Of a stretch of DNA of 64,000 bases, positions 45,825 through 57,763 are shown piece by piece. Source of the stretch: Carya illinoinensis (taxonomy: Eukaryota; Streptophyta; Magnoliopsida; Fagales; Juglandaceae); assembly GCF_018687715.1 (NCBI RefSeq), contig NC_056761.1, forward strand, positions 20,581,001 through 20,645,000. Direction: 5' to 3'. The stretch's first letter is position 1. Each line of letters starts with the position of its first letter. Under the pieces are notes generated by a model. It ran no database searches, was not told where the DNA came from, and saw nothing but the letters and a program-made list of their open reading frames with translations. A program made the position numbers and the translations under genes.

Positions 45825-47426
45825 TGTGACGACCCCAAATCCCCACGCACGGACACAGGGAAATCGAGACGTCCGGATGATGACAACCCAGGTCACCACC
45901 CTATCGACGAGTGCCAAGTGTGTGCAAAAGCAACATATGTGCACGAAGAAACACGCAGCGGATAACGAAAGTCATATAACTAAGTACCAGAATTTTTCTT
46001 AACGTAATACAAGCTGTTTAAAACATACATAAATAAAATATTACAAAACACGAATATAGTTTTAAACCAAACTACAAAGCATAACATCAGTAACCCGGCG
46101 GAGCCGCATCCTCGGGCTCAGCCTCCTCCTCCTCATCCTCGAATCCTACACCAAAATCTACGGAACCAAAAAGGTACCGCAGGTAAGTAAAACCCAAACA
46201 CCACCAGATAAAAACACATAGAACTCAAACAACATGCATGAAATGATGCCAATGCGCAAACCCCCTAAAACATAATTTTCCACACACGCCAAAAATCCCA
46301 TTTGGCCCAAAAACAAACCTTTCCAAATATCACGCCAAAATTCACATTTGGCCTTTATTCATCTCAAACCATTATCCATTTTAACCCGTATGCACCATGA
46401 CCTCCCCTAGGGGTCATCCGCACACCCTAGCTCCAGTGCCACACCGCAGAGTACCACCACGCATATGACACCTAACGAGCGATGCCCAGTTCCACGCCCC
46501 GCGTGTTCGTAGCCAAGCATCCTCTAGCCCTCGCCAGCGAAGGGCCACGAAATCGGTGCGTAGAGCGATGCCCGGTTCCGCGCTTGGCACGTTAGTAGCC
46601 AAGCACCCCCTAGCCCCCGCTCCCGTCGTCGCCCAGAGACAGCCCAGGGGACATCACTCAGTTTATTCCGCTCCCGAGTGACCAGAGGAGCTCCACCGAG
46701 ATAATACCCCATCCCGGCTTGGGGTCGTGATACACATGCACCCCTAAGTCCACTTACGCCAATAAATAGGCTTTTCACAATTAAACAAAAACACACGTGC
46801 ATGCACCATGTAAATGCTATATCAATGCACAAAAATAATCAACCAACATAATTCAATAAAACAAGCAACTCCGTCCTCCATTCATCCGACCCCCGAACTC
46901 CTCGGACTCAGTCCGGAATCAACCAACCAGCAGATAAAATTATTGAATGAGCAATATATTTTTAAATCTGAAAATAGGGTTTGGAAAATACTTACAGCGC
47001 TATATGGTATTTTTAGAAAGCTTGCGGCGTTGCAAATGGCGGAGAAAAAGCAACGTAACAGTGAAAATTCACTGTGGCCGTGGTTTATAAAATACCCACT
47101 TTTGAATGGGGACAAACCAGGGCTTGGGATTGATAGGGAATGGTCTAAGAATGATTATAAAGCTATTGGAAGTGGTGGTTGGCCGTGGGTGGCGGCGGAA
47201 ATGGAGGTTGATTGCCGGATTTTCCAAAATGGAGGTTGATTGCCGGATATTCAGGTGACTATTGGAGGCTGAAAATGGGTGGGTTAGGACGGCAAGCGAC
47301 CGGTGATGAAGTGTTGAAGAAATGGTGGCCGGAGGTGGAGCGACGGTGGCGGATGGGAGCAAAAACCGTGGGGGCTTTGATGGCGTTTTCAAGCCAAACC
47401 AAGGGGTTGGGCTGCAACGGCGTGGG

Positions 47427-47511
<85 letters not shown>

Positions 47512-47864
47512 GGGGTCGACGCGGGAGGAAGGAAGAAGAAGGAAAAGAAAAGAAAGAAAAAAAAAAGAAAAAGAAAAAGAAAAAGAAAAAGAAAGAAGAA
47601 AAAGAAAAGAGAAAAAGGAAAAAGGAAAAAAAGGGAAAAAAAGAGATGTAGGAAAGAGATGAGGTCCAATCCTCACTCCGAAAAAACAAAACAAATTCGC
47701 CGAAACGAAATTAAAAACCGTAAAACGACTAAAATAAATAAAACAAAACATCAAATAAATTAAAAACCAATTTTAAAATGCAATAAACTAAAATAAATAA
47801 ACTAATATTAATTAAAATAAAAACAACCCTTCAGTGAAAATACACACAAAAGCGGGTCATCACA
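45825..47864 (-). mobile_element. Solo LTR G (Tekay family) inside F gag
   Basis: A single 2040-base LTR in minus orientation with perfect GACAG duplications at 45820-45824 and 47865-47869 and no internal region: the product of LTR-LTR recombination in a complete element. It carries a (GA)n run of about 80 bases (47431-47510). Confidence 0.95.
47431..47510 (+). repeat. (GA)n microsatellite in solo LTR G
   Basis: About 40 uninterrupted GA units. The same site holds about 25 units in D (41914-41963) and only about six in C, so it is unstable within the family. Confidence 0.95.
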
Positions 47865-48457
47865 GACAGGGCCCTGGCCACAACAAGGAGGACCTTGGCC
47901 ACAACAAGGGGGTCCCTGGCCACAACAAGGAGGGCCTTGTCCACAACCAGGAGGTCCTTGGCCACATCAGGGAGGGCCTTGGCTATACCCAGGAGGATCT
48001 AGTAGCATGGTGCAAGCCGGATGTACTTATGAGTGCTTTCTGGCACATAGGACTCCACACTTCACTAGAGAAGAGGATCCACTTCAATCTGGAAAGTGGA
48101 TCAAGGACTTGGAAAGAAATTTTGAGGTGTGTGGTTGCACCGAGGCGCAACAAGTACTCTACGCCAACTATCTGTTGCAAGGCACCGCTTCTGATTGGTG
48201 GGATATCAAGAGGGTGATGCTGGAATCAGAATTGGGATCTTTCACCGCTGTGACCTGGCAGCGCTTCAAGAAAGAGTTTAACAACCGCTTCTTTCCCCCT
48301 TCTGTAAGGAAGCAAAAGGCAAGAGAGTTCTCAAATTTGGTTCAAGGGAGCACGACAGTGGAACAGTACGCCCGAAGGTTTATAGAACTTGGGCGGTTTG
48401 CTCCCCACCTCATCGCCACAGAGGAGATACGAGCTGAGCGTTTCCAAGAGGGACTAC

Positions 48458-48504
48458 TGATGACTTGCAAAATTTCATATTGCAGATTTTACAAGTTCGC
48501 TCGA
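48458..48504. other. Short spacer between F and H
   Basis: 47 bases (starting TGATGACTTGCAAAATTTC) that match neither neighbour. Nothing recognised. Confidence 0.5.
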
Positions 48505-51017
48505 TGACTCACTCAAAAATGAGTAGCACTAATGCTATCCCAAGTGCAGGAGGATGTCGTGTAATAATTAGGAATAAATTCCTAGATCATCTCCTCAGGG
48601 AAAGTTACTTAAAATTAAACTCGTTGAAAAATGTGAAAAACTTCACAAAGAGAAAACAAGAGGATGATATGTGCAATGGATGGAAGAGGTTACTATTAAT
48701 GGACTAGATTCATGTTTTTAGATTTTGATTATCGGATTGGAATGTAAAGGACTAATAGATTAAACTCAGAAATTAATAAAATTAAATTAAGAATTAAACT
48801 AAATTAGAAAGTAATTGACAAAACATGTACTGAAAATTGAAAAAGTCTCAAAATCAATAATCTAGGGTTCATCACAAATTCTCAAATTAAACCATAGCAA
48901 TTGTAATCACTATTAAAATGAAAACTTAATGAAACAATAAAAATAAATAACATGAAATAAGTAAACAACAAATAAATTACCCAACTAAAACAAAAGAAAA
49001 AAAACAAAAGTTCTCTACCAAAACCTTTCTTGCAATAAATTAAACTAGCATACTTGATTAAAAACTTCTAAAACAATTCTCTTGTTGCATGAAACCAACT
49101 AGCACACTTGAAAGAAATTAAGGTATTACAATTAATGAGATAAAATTCTAAAACAATTCTTAATACTTAATAAAAATTCTTAAAACAACAAAGCATTATA
49201 GGCAAAAAAAAAAATTGCCGAATACCAATCTATGTTTAAGTTAAAACCAACTGCCGAAAGATCAATCTGTATTAGGAAAGAAAAGTCAAAGAAAATAAAA
49301 TGAAAACTCTGCTACTTTAACGGAAGAGAAAGAAAATAAACTCAAGGTTGCCCTACTGCTATATACGGAAAGAAAACTCAAACGGGAAAACAAGTGCAAC
49401 TTCAAGAACTCAGTTGCTCAACTGTAGCCGAATGAAAAACCAAAAAAAACAATAACTCCCTCTAGCTTCTAAACGGAAAGAAGTAAGTAAAAACTGCCGC
49501 TAGTCTTCTAAATGAAAAGAAAATAATTCCGAAACAAAAAACTTCCCCCTGCTGCTGCTGCTACCAGCTAATAAATAGCTGATCTCCAGCTGCTCCAACT
49601 AATCGAATGAAAAAGAAAGAAGGAAAAAAATAACTCTGCTGTTTCTACCCTCGGTGCTGCATATGTGCATATGTGCATGTTGGTCTGCATGTGCATTGTG
49701 TTCTGCATGAGTGCTGTCCGAATGCTTTGCTGGTTTTGCACTTTTCTGCATGTGTGAGTCTTCTTCTCTTGCTGTAGTAGCTGCTGCACATGTGAGTTTT
49801 CTGCTTCAGCTGTCCAAAGGTCTGCATGTGTGAGCTGCTGTGGGTCCAGCTGTGTGCTGTCCGAATGAGGTTGCTGCACGTCCAGCTGCTCCAGCTAACC
49901 GAACGAAAAAGAAAGAAAAAAGATAACTCTGCTGCTGCATGTTCAGGTTGCTGTCCATGTGGTCCGAATGAGTTGCTGTCTGCATGTGTAAGTTGGTCCC
50001 ATGCATGGTCCAAATGAGTGGTTGCTGCATGGTGTCCGTGTGGTCTGCATGTGCATTGTGTGAGTCATTTTTCTGCATGTGTGAGCTGGTGTGAGTGCAG
50101 TTCCGAGTGAGTGCTTTGCTGCTGTGTTTGTTCTACTGCATGGTTGCTGTCCATGTGGTCCGGATGATTTGCTTCTTCTGCTTCTACTTCATCTGCTGCT
50201 ACTTTAAGCGACTTTGAAACTCGTCTTAACAACCTGTTAAGCTCTCATTCGAATAATCCTAACCTTACACGAGAGGAAATAGTAGAGGCTTCAAAATCAG
50301 CAGCTATTGATGCAGCTGAGGCTGCAGAGGCTGCAAGAGCTGCCTCTGAAGAGAAGGCTGCAAAAGCATCAAAGGCAATGGCTGCTGCCAAGAGCGCCTT
50401 AGATTTGGTTGCCTCATTTTCTGAAGAGGCAGCCTCTAAAGAAAAATATCTTCAAAAAGAATAGGCTGAAGAAGCATCTTCCAGTTCAGCTTTTGTACAA
50501 AAAAAATACCAACCGATTGAGAACAACCAGACAGATGAAGAGTTGGCCTGTAAGTTGCATCGAGCAATGCTTCAAGTTCTAACTGGAAGGGTCATAAACA
50601 CAAGAAGCCTAAAAGCTCAATGAGTTCTGAGAAAATTAGGGTATCCAATGGGGGTACCTTGTTGGAAGGACACCTCCCATCTATGTCCGAATGCAAAAGA
50701 GATTAAAAGACAAATATTGCACACAAATCTTGCAAGCACCAGCTAGTATGAACTCGTTGACAGCTTCAAATATTAACTGGCTCTTAGATTCTTTAATGCA
50801 GTAAACTAATGGAAACAAATCGAATAGAAGAGGTTGCACAGTAATCAATAGTTGGTAGAATTCAAGCAGAAATTCATGCTTTTAATCAATTAAAATCACA
50901 ACTTTGATTTATTCACTTTAACCATTTTTCCATTTAAAAGCAATAATAATGACATGATGAATTTAAAATACATTGGTTTTAAATAGCTAAAATATGCAAT
51001 ATTTCAGCTCAATCACA
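48505..51017 (-). repeat. 3' LTR of element H, carrying gene-derived cargo
   Basis: 2513 bases, near identical to 60418-62945. Minus-strand order: family U3 start (51017-50835), cargo (50834 to about 50168), CATGCA/ATTCGGAC array (50170-49670), TATATA near 49380, then the transcribed part. Confidence 0.95.
50168..50834 (+). pseudogene. Captured host-transcript fragment in H 3' LTR
   Basis: Plus-strand translation gives the same Ala-rich protein as the copy at 62067-62762 (EIVEASKSAAIDAAEAAEA, MAAAKSALDLVASFSEE, YLQKE* then AEEASSSSAFVQKKY). A 28-base deletion near 50565 shifts the frame just after TDEELACKLHRA. It lies antisense to H transcription. Unlike the rest of the LTR it has codon-like structure, suggesting host gene origin. 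Confidence 0.65.
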
Positions 51018-52028
51018 CCCCCCAACTAGCATTTTGCTAATCCTTGAGCAAAATAGTGAAAATTAATTGAGATGAACATTGCATAAAACTCGAAATTCAA
51101 ACAAAAGCAATCAAACATAATTCTGAATTCTCACAAAAGTGACATGTTACCACTAAACCACCAGGGGCTATACCCATCAAGACTATCTCAACAATTTTTC
51201 ACGTAGAATTGAGGCAAATTTCTCATAACTCAAATGTGTGTGTGGAGCTAAACTGGCTGTGCGTTCCTTATTACTAGCCATGATTTGTCATAGGATTTTT
51301 CAACCTTAAGATTAATCGTTGCTGATTCTAACTACCTCAAAGCCCAAGGGACTAGCAGTTTTCACGCCAGCTCTGTTTTTTAAAGGTTGGACACTCAACC
51401 CCCAAAGTCTTGGGTAACTGTTTCTAGCCCTTTTTACTTAGGAAAGTTCACTAAGTTGCCTTTATTCCTTTTCTCTCTCTCTCTCTGTTTTTTTTTCTTC
51501 TTTTCATTCTAATCTTTTCATTTTTTTTTTTGGCATGGCTCGGTAGTCCTGCAGTTTACTTCTCCAGTGTTAAATCAATGAATGGTAAATAAGGAACACT
51601 ACAAGCGTAAGCATGTGCAAAATGTCCTTCAAAATTTGCCTTTCGTTCTACAAAAATTTTATCAAGTTTCATCTCAATATGCATAACATCCCGGTGTTTC
51701 AAGCCACTTATCAACAAAACATGATGCATCAAAAATCATGCTCTATGTTTAAGCTTGAAAATAAATTTTTCACAAATGATCCCGCTCAACTACTCCACCA
51801 AGATGCTCAAATTTCACAAATCTTAAATTTCAATTTTTTTTTTTATATGTGCACACATGCTACCCCCCAACTAGTGAGATACATAGTCCTCAATGAATTG
51901 AACGAAAGAAAACAAAGTGCATAGAACTAAGCAAGCAAAACAAACAATCAACATGAAATATAAAATCAAAGGAAAAGAACAAATAAAAATAAAGCAAGTA
52001 AAGAAAACTGTAAAGAAGGAAAAACAAC
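51018..52028 (-). other. Element H 3' non-coding region and polypurine tracts
   Basis: Minus strand GCTAGTTGGGGGG (51018-51030) abuts the LTR. A second identical CTAGTTGGGGGG tract lies at 51863-51874, just after the end of pol, as in element B. A CT run is at 51474-51487. No env-like ORF. Confidence 0.8.
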
Positions 52029-52486
52029 TTAAAGCACTCCCCTGGGGTCTTGCACAAGCAAGATCTCTTCATGTGGATCAAAGACCTTCAGAAATGACTT
52101 TAGACGTTGTCCGTTGACAGTGAAGCTATTACCATTCTTCGGATTGACAATGTCTACCGTGCCATGAGGATGAACAGTCTTTACAATGTACGGCCCACTC
52201 CATCGGGATTTCAACTTTCCAGGAAAAATATGCAAGCGAGAGTTGTAAAGAAGAACTTCCTGGCCAAGTGTGAAATGCTTTGGATCAATTTTTTGATCAT
52301 GCAGAATTTTCATGCGTTCCTTTGCCAGTTGCGCGTTGTCATAAGCATTCAGACGAGATTCATCCAATTCATTGATCTGCAATTTTCTCAACCCTAAAGC
52401 TTCATCAAGTGACATGTTAACATGTTTTATGGCCCAAAGAGCTCGATGCTGAATGTCAACAGGTAAATGACAAGTTTTACCATAAA
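52029..52486 (-). pseudogene. Element H integrase C-terminal part
   Basis: Continues the integrase beyond solo LTR I: GKTCHLPVDIQHRALWAIKH, RKLQINELDESRLNAYDNAQ, KILHDQKIDPKHFTLGQEV, WSGPYIVKTVHPHGTVDIV and FTVNGQRLKSFLKVF. Equivalent to 19700-20120 of element B. Ends VQDPRGVL with a stop at 52029-52031. Confidence 0.85.
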
Positions 52487-52672
52487 CTAATTGATTGAGT
52501 TGAAATATTGCATATTTTAGCTATTTAAAACCAATGTATTTTAAATTCATCATGACATTATTATTGGTTTTAAATGGAAAAATGGTTAAAGTGAATAAAT
52601 CAAAGTTGTGATTTTAATTGATTAAAAGCATGAATTTCTGCTTGAATTCTACCAACTATTGATTACTGTGCA

Positions 52673-53079
52673 TTCTAGTCCATAATATTTCTTGCTTTCT
52701 ATTATCATTTGTGTTTGTACCATTATTCTCCTTGTTGCTCTGTCTCTCTCTCTCTCCCCCAACTGCAAATACTTCTTTGGAAGCTGCAAAGTGAGGGAGA
52801 CGTGCAGAGAGAGAGACATGGGTTTGTTAGATGATGTATGAAAAATCTCTCTATTTGTTTTTTCTTCAATGGAAGTACAAGGAAATATCTGACTTAACCA
52901 GGTAATTTCTAGGTGGATTTTTGCTTTGTTTTCTTGGGGGTCATTTTCTGTGCCAGTTAACTGAGGTTTGAAGATTGACCATTGGTTAGTGGAAGTGGTG
53001 GGAATTGCGTACTATGAATATGATTTGAAGTTGGTTTTGCCTCCTGTGGCCCGAGGAGTCATTGCTTTTGCTTACCACA
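52673..53079 (+). other. Alternative cargo segment in solo LTR I
   Basis: Replaces the gene fragment found at this LTR position in H. It has a CT-rich leader-like part, an ATG (MGLLDDV then stop), intron-like GGTAATTT and TGTGCCAG, and an open stretch KIDHWLVEVVGIAYYEYD then LKLVLPPVARGVIAFAY (52968 to about 53079) that looks protein-like. I do not recognise it. Confidence 0.4.
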
Positions 53080-53930
53080 CGGACACCATGCATGGGACCA
53101 ACTTACACATGCAGCTCACATGCAATAAACGTGACAGCAGCCTCTCACACGATGCAACCATGCAGCAGAACAAACACATGTGTTCACTTGGACAACAGCA
53201 AAGCAAAGCACTCACTCGGACATGCTTTGACAGCCAATCACACATGCAGCATCATTCGGACAGCACTCAAACAAACCATGCACATGCAGACAGCAAGCAG
53301 CAGGAGAAGAAATGGACGATGCACATGCAGAACAGAAAAGCACTCGGACAGCTACTACAGCAAAAGAAAGAAGACCACATGGACAGCACACATGCAGACA
53401 TGCAACTCATTCGGACCATGCATGGGACCAACTTACACATGGACAGCAACCTGAACGTGCAGCAACCTGGACAGAAAGCATACAGCGCATTGCAGACAAA
53501 CACAGCAGCAAAGACACTCACACACCCTTCGGACAGCACTCACACATGCATGCACACATGTACACAACAGAAAGCAGACCAGCCTCATTCGGACAGCACA
53601 CAGCTGGACCCACAGCAGCTCACACATGCAGATCACTCGGATGTGCAGCAGCTGCTGCAGCAAGGAAAAGCACACAGCCAGTTCACACATGCATGACAGC
53701 AGGAACACTCAGACAGCAGACCATTCGGACATATGCAGAACACAATGCACATGCAGCAGACCATTCACTCGGATGTGCAGCAGCTACTACAGCAATGAAC
53801 CTGCAGCAAGGACAAGCACACATGCACATGCAGAACAGAAAGCATCATTCGAACACATGCAGGAACACATGCAGACCAAAATGCAACGCACACATGCAGA
53901 CAACATGCAACACACATGCAGAAAAGTGAC
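53080..53930 (+). promoter_or_regulatory. CATGCA / ATTCGGAC array in solo LTR I
   Basis: The longest array here: dozens of CACATGCAG, GCATGCA and ATTCGGACA phrases. Long open frames across it only reflect the repeats. It lies upstream of a TATATA at about 54265. Confidence 0.6.
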
Positions 53931-55141
53931 ACCAACTCACTCAAAAGCACACAGCCGGACAACAGCCACTCACACACGCTGGATGTTGTTGGAAAGCAAG
54001 AGCATTTCAGACCTGAAGCACAGGAAGACAGCAGGTCTTATTCCCTTTGTCGGACCTACAACAGTACATGGATGTATACACTCGAACGGGCAGCAGGAGT
54101 GAGTATTTAATCAGCTGGAGGCAGCAACACATGAGAGTTTTTTTTACTTCTTTCCGTTTAGAAGCTAGAGAGAGCTATTGTTTTTTTTGGTTTTTCATTC
54201 GGCTACAGTTGAGCAACTAAGTTCTTGAAGTTGCACTTGTTTTCCTGTTTGAGTTTTCTTTCCATATATAGCCGTAGGGCAACCTTGAGTTTATTTTCCT
54301 TCTCTTCCGTTTAAGTAGCAGAATTTTCATTTCATTTTCTTTGACTTTTCTTTCTTAATATAGATTGGGCAGTTTTTGTTTTTGCCTCCAATGCTTTGTT
54401 GTTTTAAGAATTTTTATTAAGTATTAAGAATTGTTTTAGAATTTTATCTCATTAATTGTAATACCTTAATTTCTTTCAAGTGTGCTAGTTGGTTTCATGC
54501 AACAAGAGAATTGTTTTAGAAGTTTTTAATCAAGTATGCTAGTTTGTTTCATGAAATAAAGGAATTGTTTTAGAAGTTTTTAATTAAGTGTACTAGTTTA
54601 ATTTATTGCAAGAAGGGTTTGGTAGAGAGCTTTTGTTTTTGTTTTAGTTGGGTAATTTAATTGTTGTTTACTTATTTCATGTTATTTATTTTTATTGTTT
54701 CATTAAGCTTTCATTTTAATAGTGATTACAATTGTTATGGTTTAATTTGAGAATTTGTGATTTAGATACAATGATAAACCCTAGAATATTGGTTTTATGC
54801 ATTTTCAATTTTCAATGCATGTTTTGTCAATTACTTTCTAATCTAGTTTAATTCTTAATTTAGTTTTATTAATCTCTGAATTTAATCTGTTAGTCATTTA
54901 CATTCCAATCCGACAATCAAAAATCTAAAAATATGAATCTAGTCCATGACTAATAACCTCTTCCATCCATTGTACATATCATCCTCTTGTTTTCTCTTTG
55001 TGAAGTTTTTCACATTTTTCAACAAGTTTAATTTTAAGTAACTTTCCCTGAGGAGACGATCTAGGAATTTATTTCTAATTATTACACGACATCCTCCTGC
55101 ACTTGGGATAGCATTAGTGCTACTCATTTTTGAGTGAGTCA

Positions 55142-55560
55142 CTAATCGATAGGGAGACATCCCTAGATTTGTTTTAAAAGCTGTCCTATAAGCCCACAAA
55201 GCATCAATAAGCTTAATCGACCAATCTTTCCTATTAGGATTTACTGTTTTCTCCAGAATGATTTTTATCTCTCTGTTTGCCAATTCAGCTTGCCCATTTG
55301 TTTGAGGGTGATAAGGGGTAGAAACTCTGTGTGTGATACCATATTTCTTCATAAGTGTAGAAAATGGTTTATTGCAAAAATGAGAACCCCCGTCACTAAT
55401 GATAACCTTGGGCATGCCAAATCGAGCAAACAAAGATTGTAAAAATTTTAGTACAACATGATGGTCATTGGTTTTGCAAGCGATGGCCTCAACCCACTTT
55501 GAAACATAATCCACAGCCAATAAAATATGTGTTTCCAAAGGAAACCGGAAAAGGTCCCAT
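55142..55560 (-). pseudogene. Element H integrase core, cut by solo LTR I
   Basis: [40 protein letters not shown] (catalytic Asp), [17 protein letters not shown] (Glu), [21 protein letters not shown] frameshift near 55530 separates it from the preceding zinc-binding part. Confidence 0.85.
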
Positions 55561-56775
55561 GAAGTCTATTCCCCAACAATCAAAGATTTCTAAAGTAAGA
55601 ATGGGGGAAAGGGGCATCATGTTTCTTTTGCTAATGGCTCCCAACTTTTGACAAGACTCACATGCTTTACAAAAATTGTAAGCGTCCTTAAACATGGAAG
55701 GCCAATAAAAACCGCTTTGCAAAATTTTTGCCACTGTTTTATTTGCTGAAAAATGACCACCACATGCACCCATATGGCAAAATCTCAATACTGAAGAAAA
55801 CTCATCATCAGGAATGCATCTCCGAATCAATTGGTCCGAACAATATTTGAAAAGATAAGGATCATCAAAGTAGAAATGTTTTACCTCAGATAGAAACCGA
55901 CGTTTATCTTGGGTTGACCAGTCAGAAGGCATTCGCTCAGTCACCAGATAATTGACTATGTCAGCATACCAGGGAGCTCTATCAACCACAAGCAGCTGCT
56001 TTTCCGGGAAACTATCATCAAGAGAAAGGCTGACATGTGAAGAAGGAGATGATGACAATTTAGAAAGGTGGTCAGCTACCACGTTTTCAACTCCTTTCTT
56101 GTCCTTAATGTTGATGTTGAACTCTTGAAGTAATAGAATCCAGCGAATCAAGCGTGGTTTTGCATCTTTCTTAGCCAACAAATACTTAAGAGCAGAGTGG
56201 TCAGTGAAAATAATAACAGGAGAACCAAGAATATAAGCCCGGAATTTATCAAGTGCAAAAACCATTGCAAGCAATTCTTTTTCAGTAGTGGTATAATTTT
56301 TCTGGGCATCATTCAAAGTTCTACTGGCATAATAAATCACAAAAGGTCTGTTATCCACTCGCTGCCCCAAAACAGCTCCTAAGGCATAGTCACTAGCATC
56401 TGTCATAATCTCAGAGGGAAGGTCCCACTGCGGGGGTTGCACAATAGGGGCAGTGGTAAGCGACTTTTTCAAGGTATCAAAAGCTTTTTGGCACTCATCA
56501 GTCCAAACAAATTCAATATCATTTTGTAAAGGAGTGCACAAAGGTTTTGCAGTAGAACTAAACCCTTGAATAAACCGCCTATAAAAGCCAGCATGACCAA
56601 GAAAAGAACGAATATCCCTAACTGTCCTAGGGATAGGAAGTTTAGATATTAATTCAATCTTTGCCTTGTCAACCTTTATACCCTCAGAAGAAACAATATG
56701 CCCCAATACAATGCCCTGAGTAACCATAAATTGGCATTTCTCCCAATTAAGTAAAAGATTTTTTTCCTCACATCT
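55561..56775 (-). pseudogene. pol: Element H RT thumb, RNase H and integrase N-terminus
   Basis: 412-codon frame from 56727 (MVTQGIVLGHIVSSEGIKV): RSFLGHAGFYRRFIQGFS, RNase H MTDASDYALGAVLGQ and IFTDHSALKYLL, GVENVVADHLSKL, zinc-binding CHMGACGGHF...CKACESCQKLG, then [11 protein letters not shown]. Just upstream a TAG (near 56774) in NLARIL*RCEEK replaces the expected Gln (CAG). Confidence 0.9.
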
Positions 56776-57763
56776 CTAGAGAATACGTGCCAAATTATGC
56801 AAACAACTCTCAAAGGATTTTCCAAAAACAGAGAAATCATCCATGAATATTTCACAAATGTCATCAATCATATCAGAAAAAATACTCATCACGCATCTCT
56901 GAAAAGTAGCTGGAGCATTACACAGACCAAAAGGCATTCTAGTAAAAGCAAAAGTGCCAAAAGGACAGGTGAAAGTGGTTTTCTCCTGATCCTCAGGTGC
57001 TACAGCAATTTGATAATAACCAAAATAGCCATCCAAGAAACAATAATATGCATTACCAGCTACTCTTTCCAAAATTTGATCCAAGAATGGTAAAGGAAAA
57101 TGATCCTTCCTACTGGCTGAGTTAAGTTTTCTATAGTCAATGCACATTCTCCAGCCAGTAACCATTCTAGTTGGAATCAACTCATTTTTATCATTTTTTA
57201 TGACAGTCAAACCAGAATTCTTTGGTACCACTTGAGTTGGACTTACCCACTTACTGTTTGAGATGGGATAAATGATACCCACTACGAGTAGCTTAAGCAC
57301 CTCCTCTTTCACAACTTCCTTCATGGTAGGATTGAGCCTACATTGAGCATCACGAACCGGTCTAGCATCGTCTTCAAGATGGATACTGTGGGTACATACA
57401 GCGGCATCAATGCCTTTGATGTCAGCTATTGTCCAACCAATTGCACCTCGATGCTTCCTTAAAACTTCAATCAACTAGGCTTCATCCTTCTGATTTAGCT
57501 TTGAGGAAATCACCACCAGAAAAGTGCCTTCTTCAGGACCAAGGAACACATACTTTAAATCTTGAGGAAGCGGTTTCAGCTCCAACTGGGGAACTTCTTC
57601 TTTTGAAGATTTAAGCATGTCTGGTGGTGGTAGAGCTTCAAACCGGGGTTTCCATCTTGCTCCCGCAAACTATACTTCAAGTGGTAATGAAGAATCTGCA
57701 AAACAATCAAAAAAATCAAAGTCATCTTCATTGATATGATCAATTTTCTCATCAAGTAAAAAT
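56776..57763 (-). pseudogene. pol: Element H reverse transcriptase palm and upstream linker
   Basis: 232-codon frame from 57474: GWRMCIDYRKLNSASRKDHF, YCFLDGYFGYYQIAVAPEDQ, MPFGLCNAPATFQRCVMSI and the active-site FMDDFSVFG (Met for the Ile seen in B). Upstream to 57763 the linker is readable (WKPRFEALPPPD, KYVFLGPEEGTFLVV) but carries TAG stops at 57475-57477 (DEA*LIEVL, expected CAG) and near 57670. Confidence 0.85.

Larger units (their letters stand above)
43380..48457 (+). mobile_element. Element F: Tekay-type retrotransposon, 3' truncated, interrupted by solo LTR G
   Basis: Has a complete 5' LTR, a primer site and gag up to FQEGL at 48457, where family similarity ends in GGACTAC. Protease, RT, integrase and 3' LTR are absent from the window. 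The 5' flank is TTATT (43375-43379); the matching 3' flank is lost. Confidence 0.9.
45713..48457 (+). pseudogene. gag: Element F Gag, split by solo LTR G
   Basis: Starts MVGPRKSTQEPRDNA then TGA (45758-45760); MTDFMQQNFRPQQ follows in another frame up to 45824. After G it resumes at 47865 with the Pro/Gln-rich GGPW repeats in a shifted frame, then MVQAGCTYECFLAHRTPHF, YLLQGTASDWWDIKRVML and QYARRFIELGRFAPHLIATEE. Truncated at 48457 before the zinc knuckle. Confidence 0.85.
52492..55141 (+). mobile_element. Solo LTR I: H-family LTR inserted in H integrase
   Basis: 2650 bases in plus orientation, TGATTGAGTTG to GAGTGAGTCA, flanked by perfect CTAAT duplications (52487-52491, 55142-55146). It shares both ends and the transcribed part with the H LTRs but has a longer CATGCA/ATTCGGAC array (53080-53930) and a different cargo (52673 to about 53079). 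Confidence 0.95.

Noticed and set aside
53312..53929. Long open frames through the CATGCA array (for example 52968-53696 and 53312-53929)
   Set aside because: Several frames on both strands stay open because the repeat unit lacks stops. Translations are His/Thr/Gln repeats without domain character. Only the stretch before 53079 looks protein-like.
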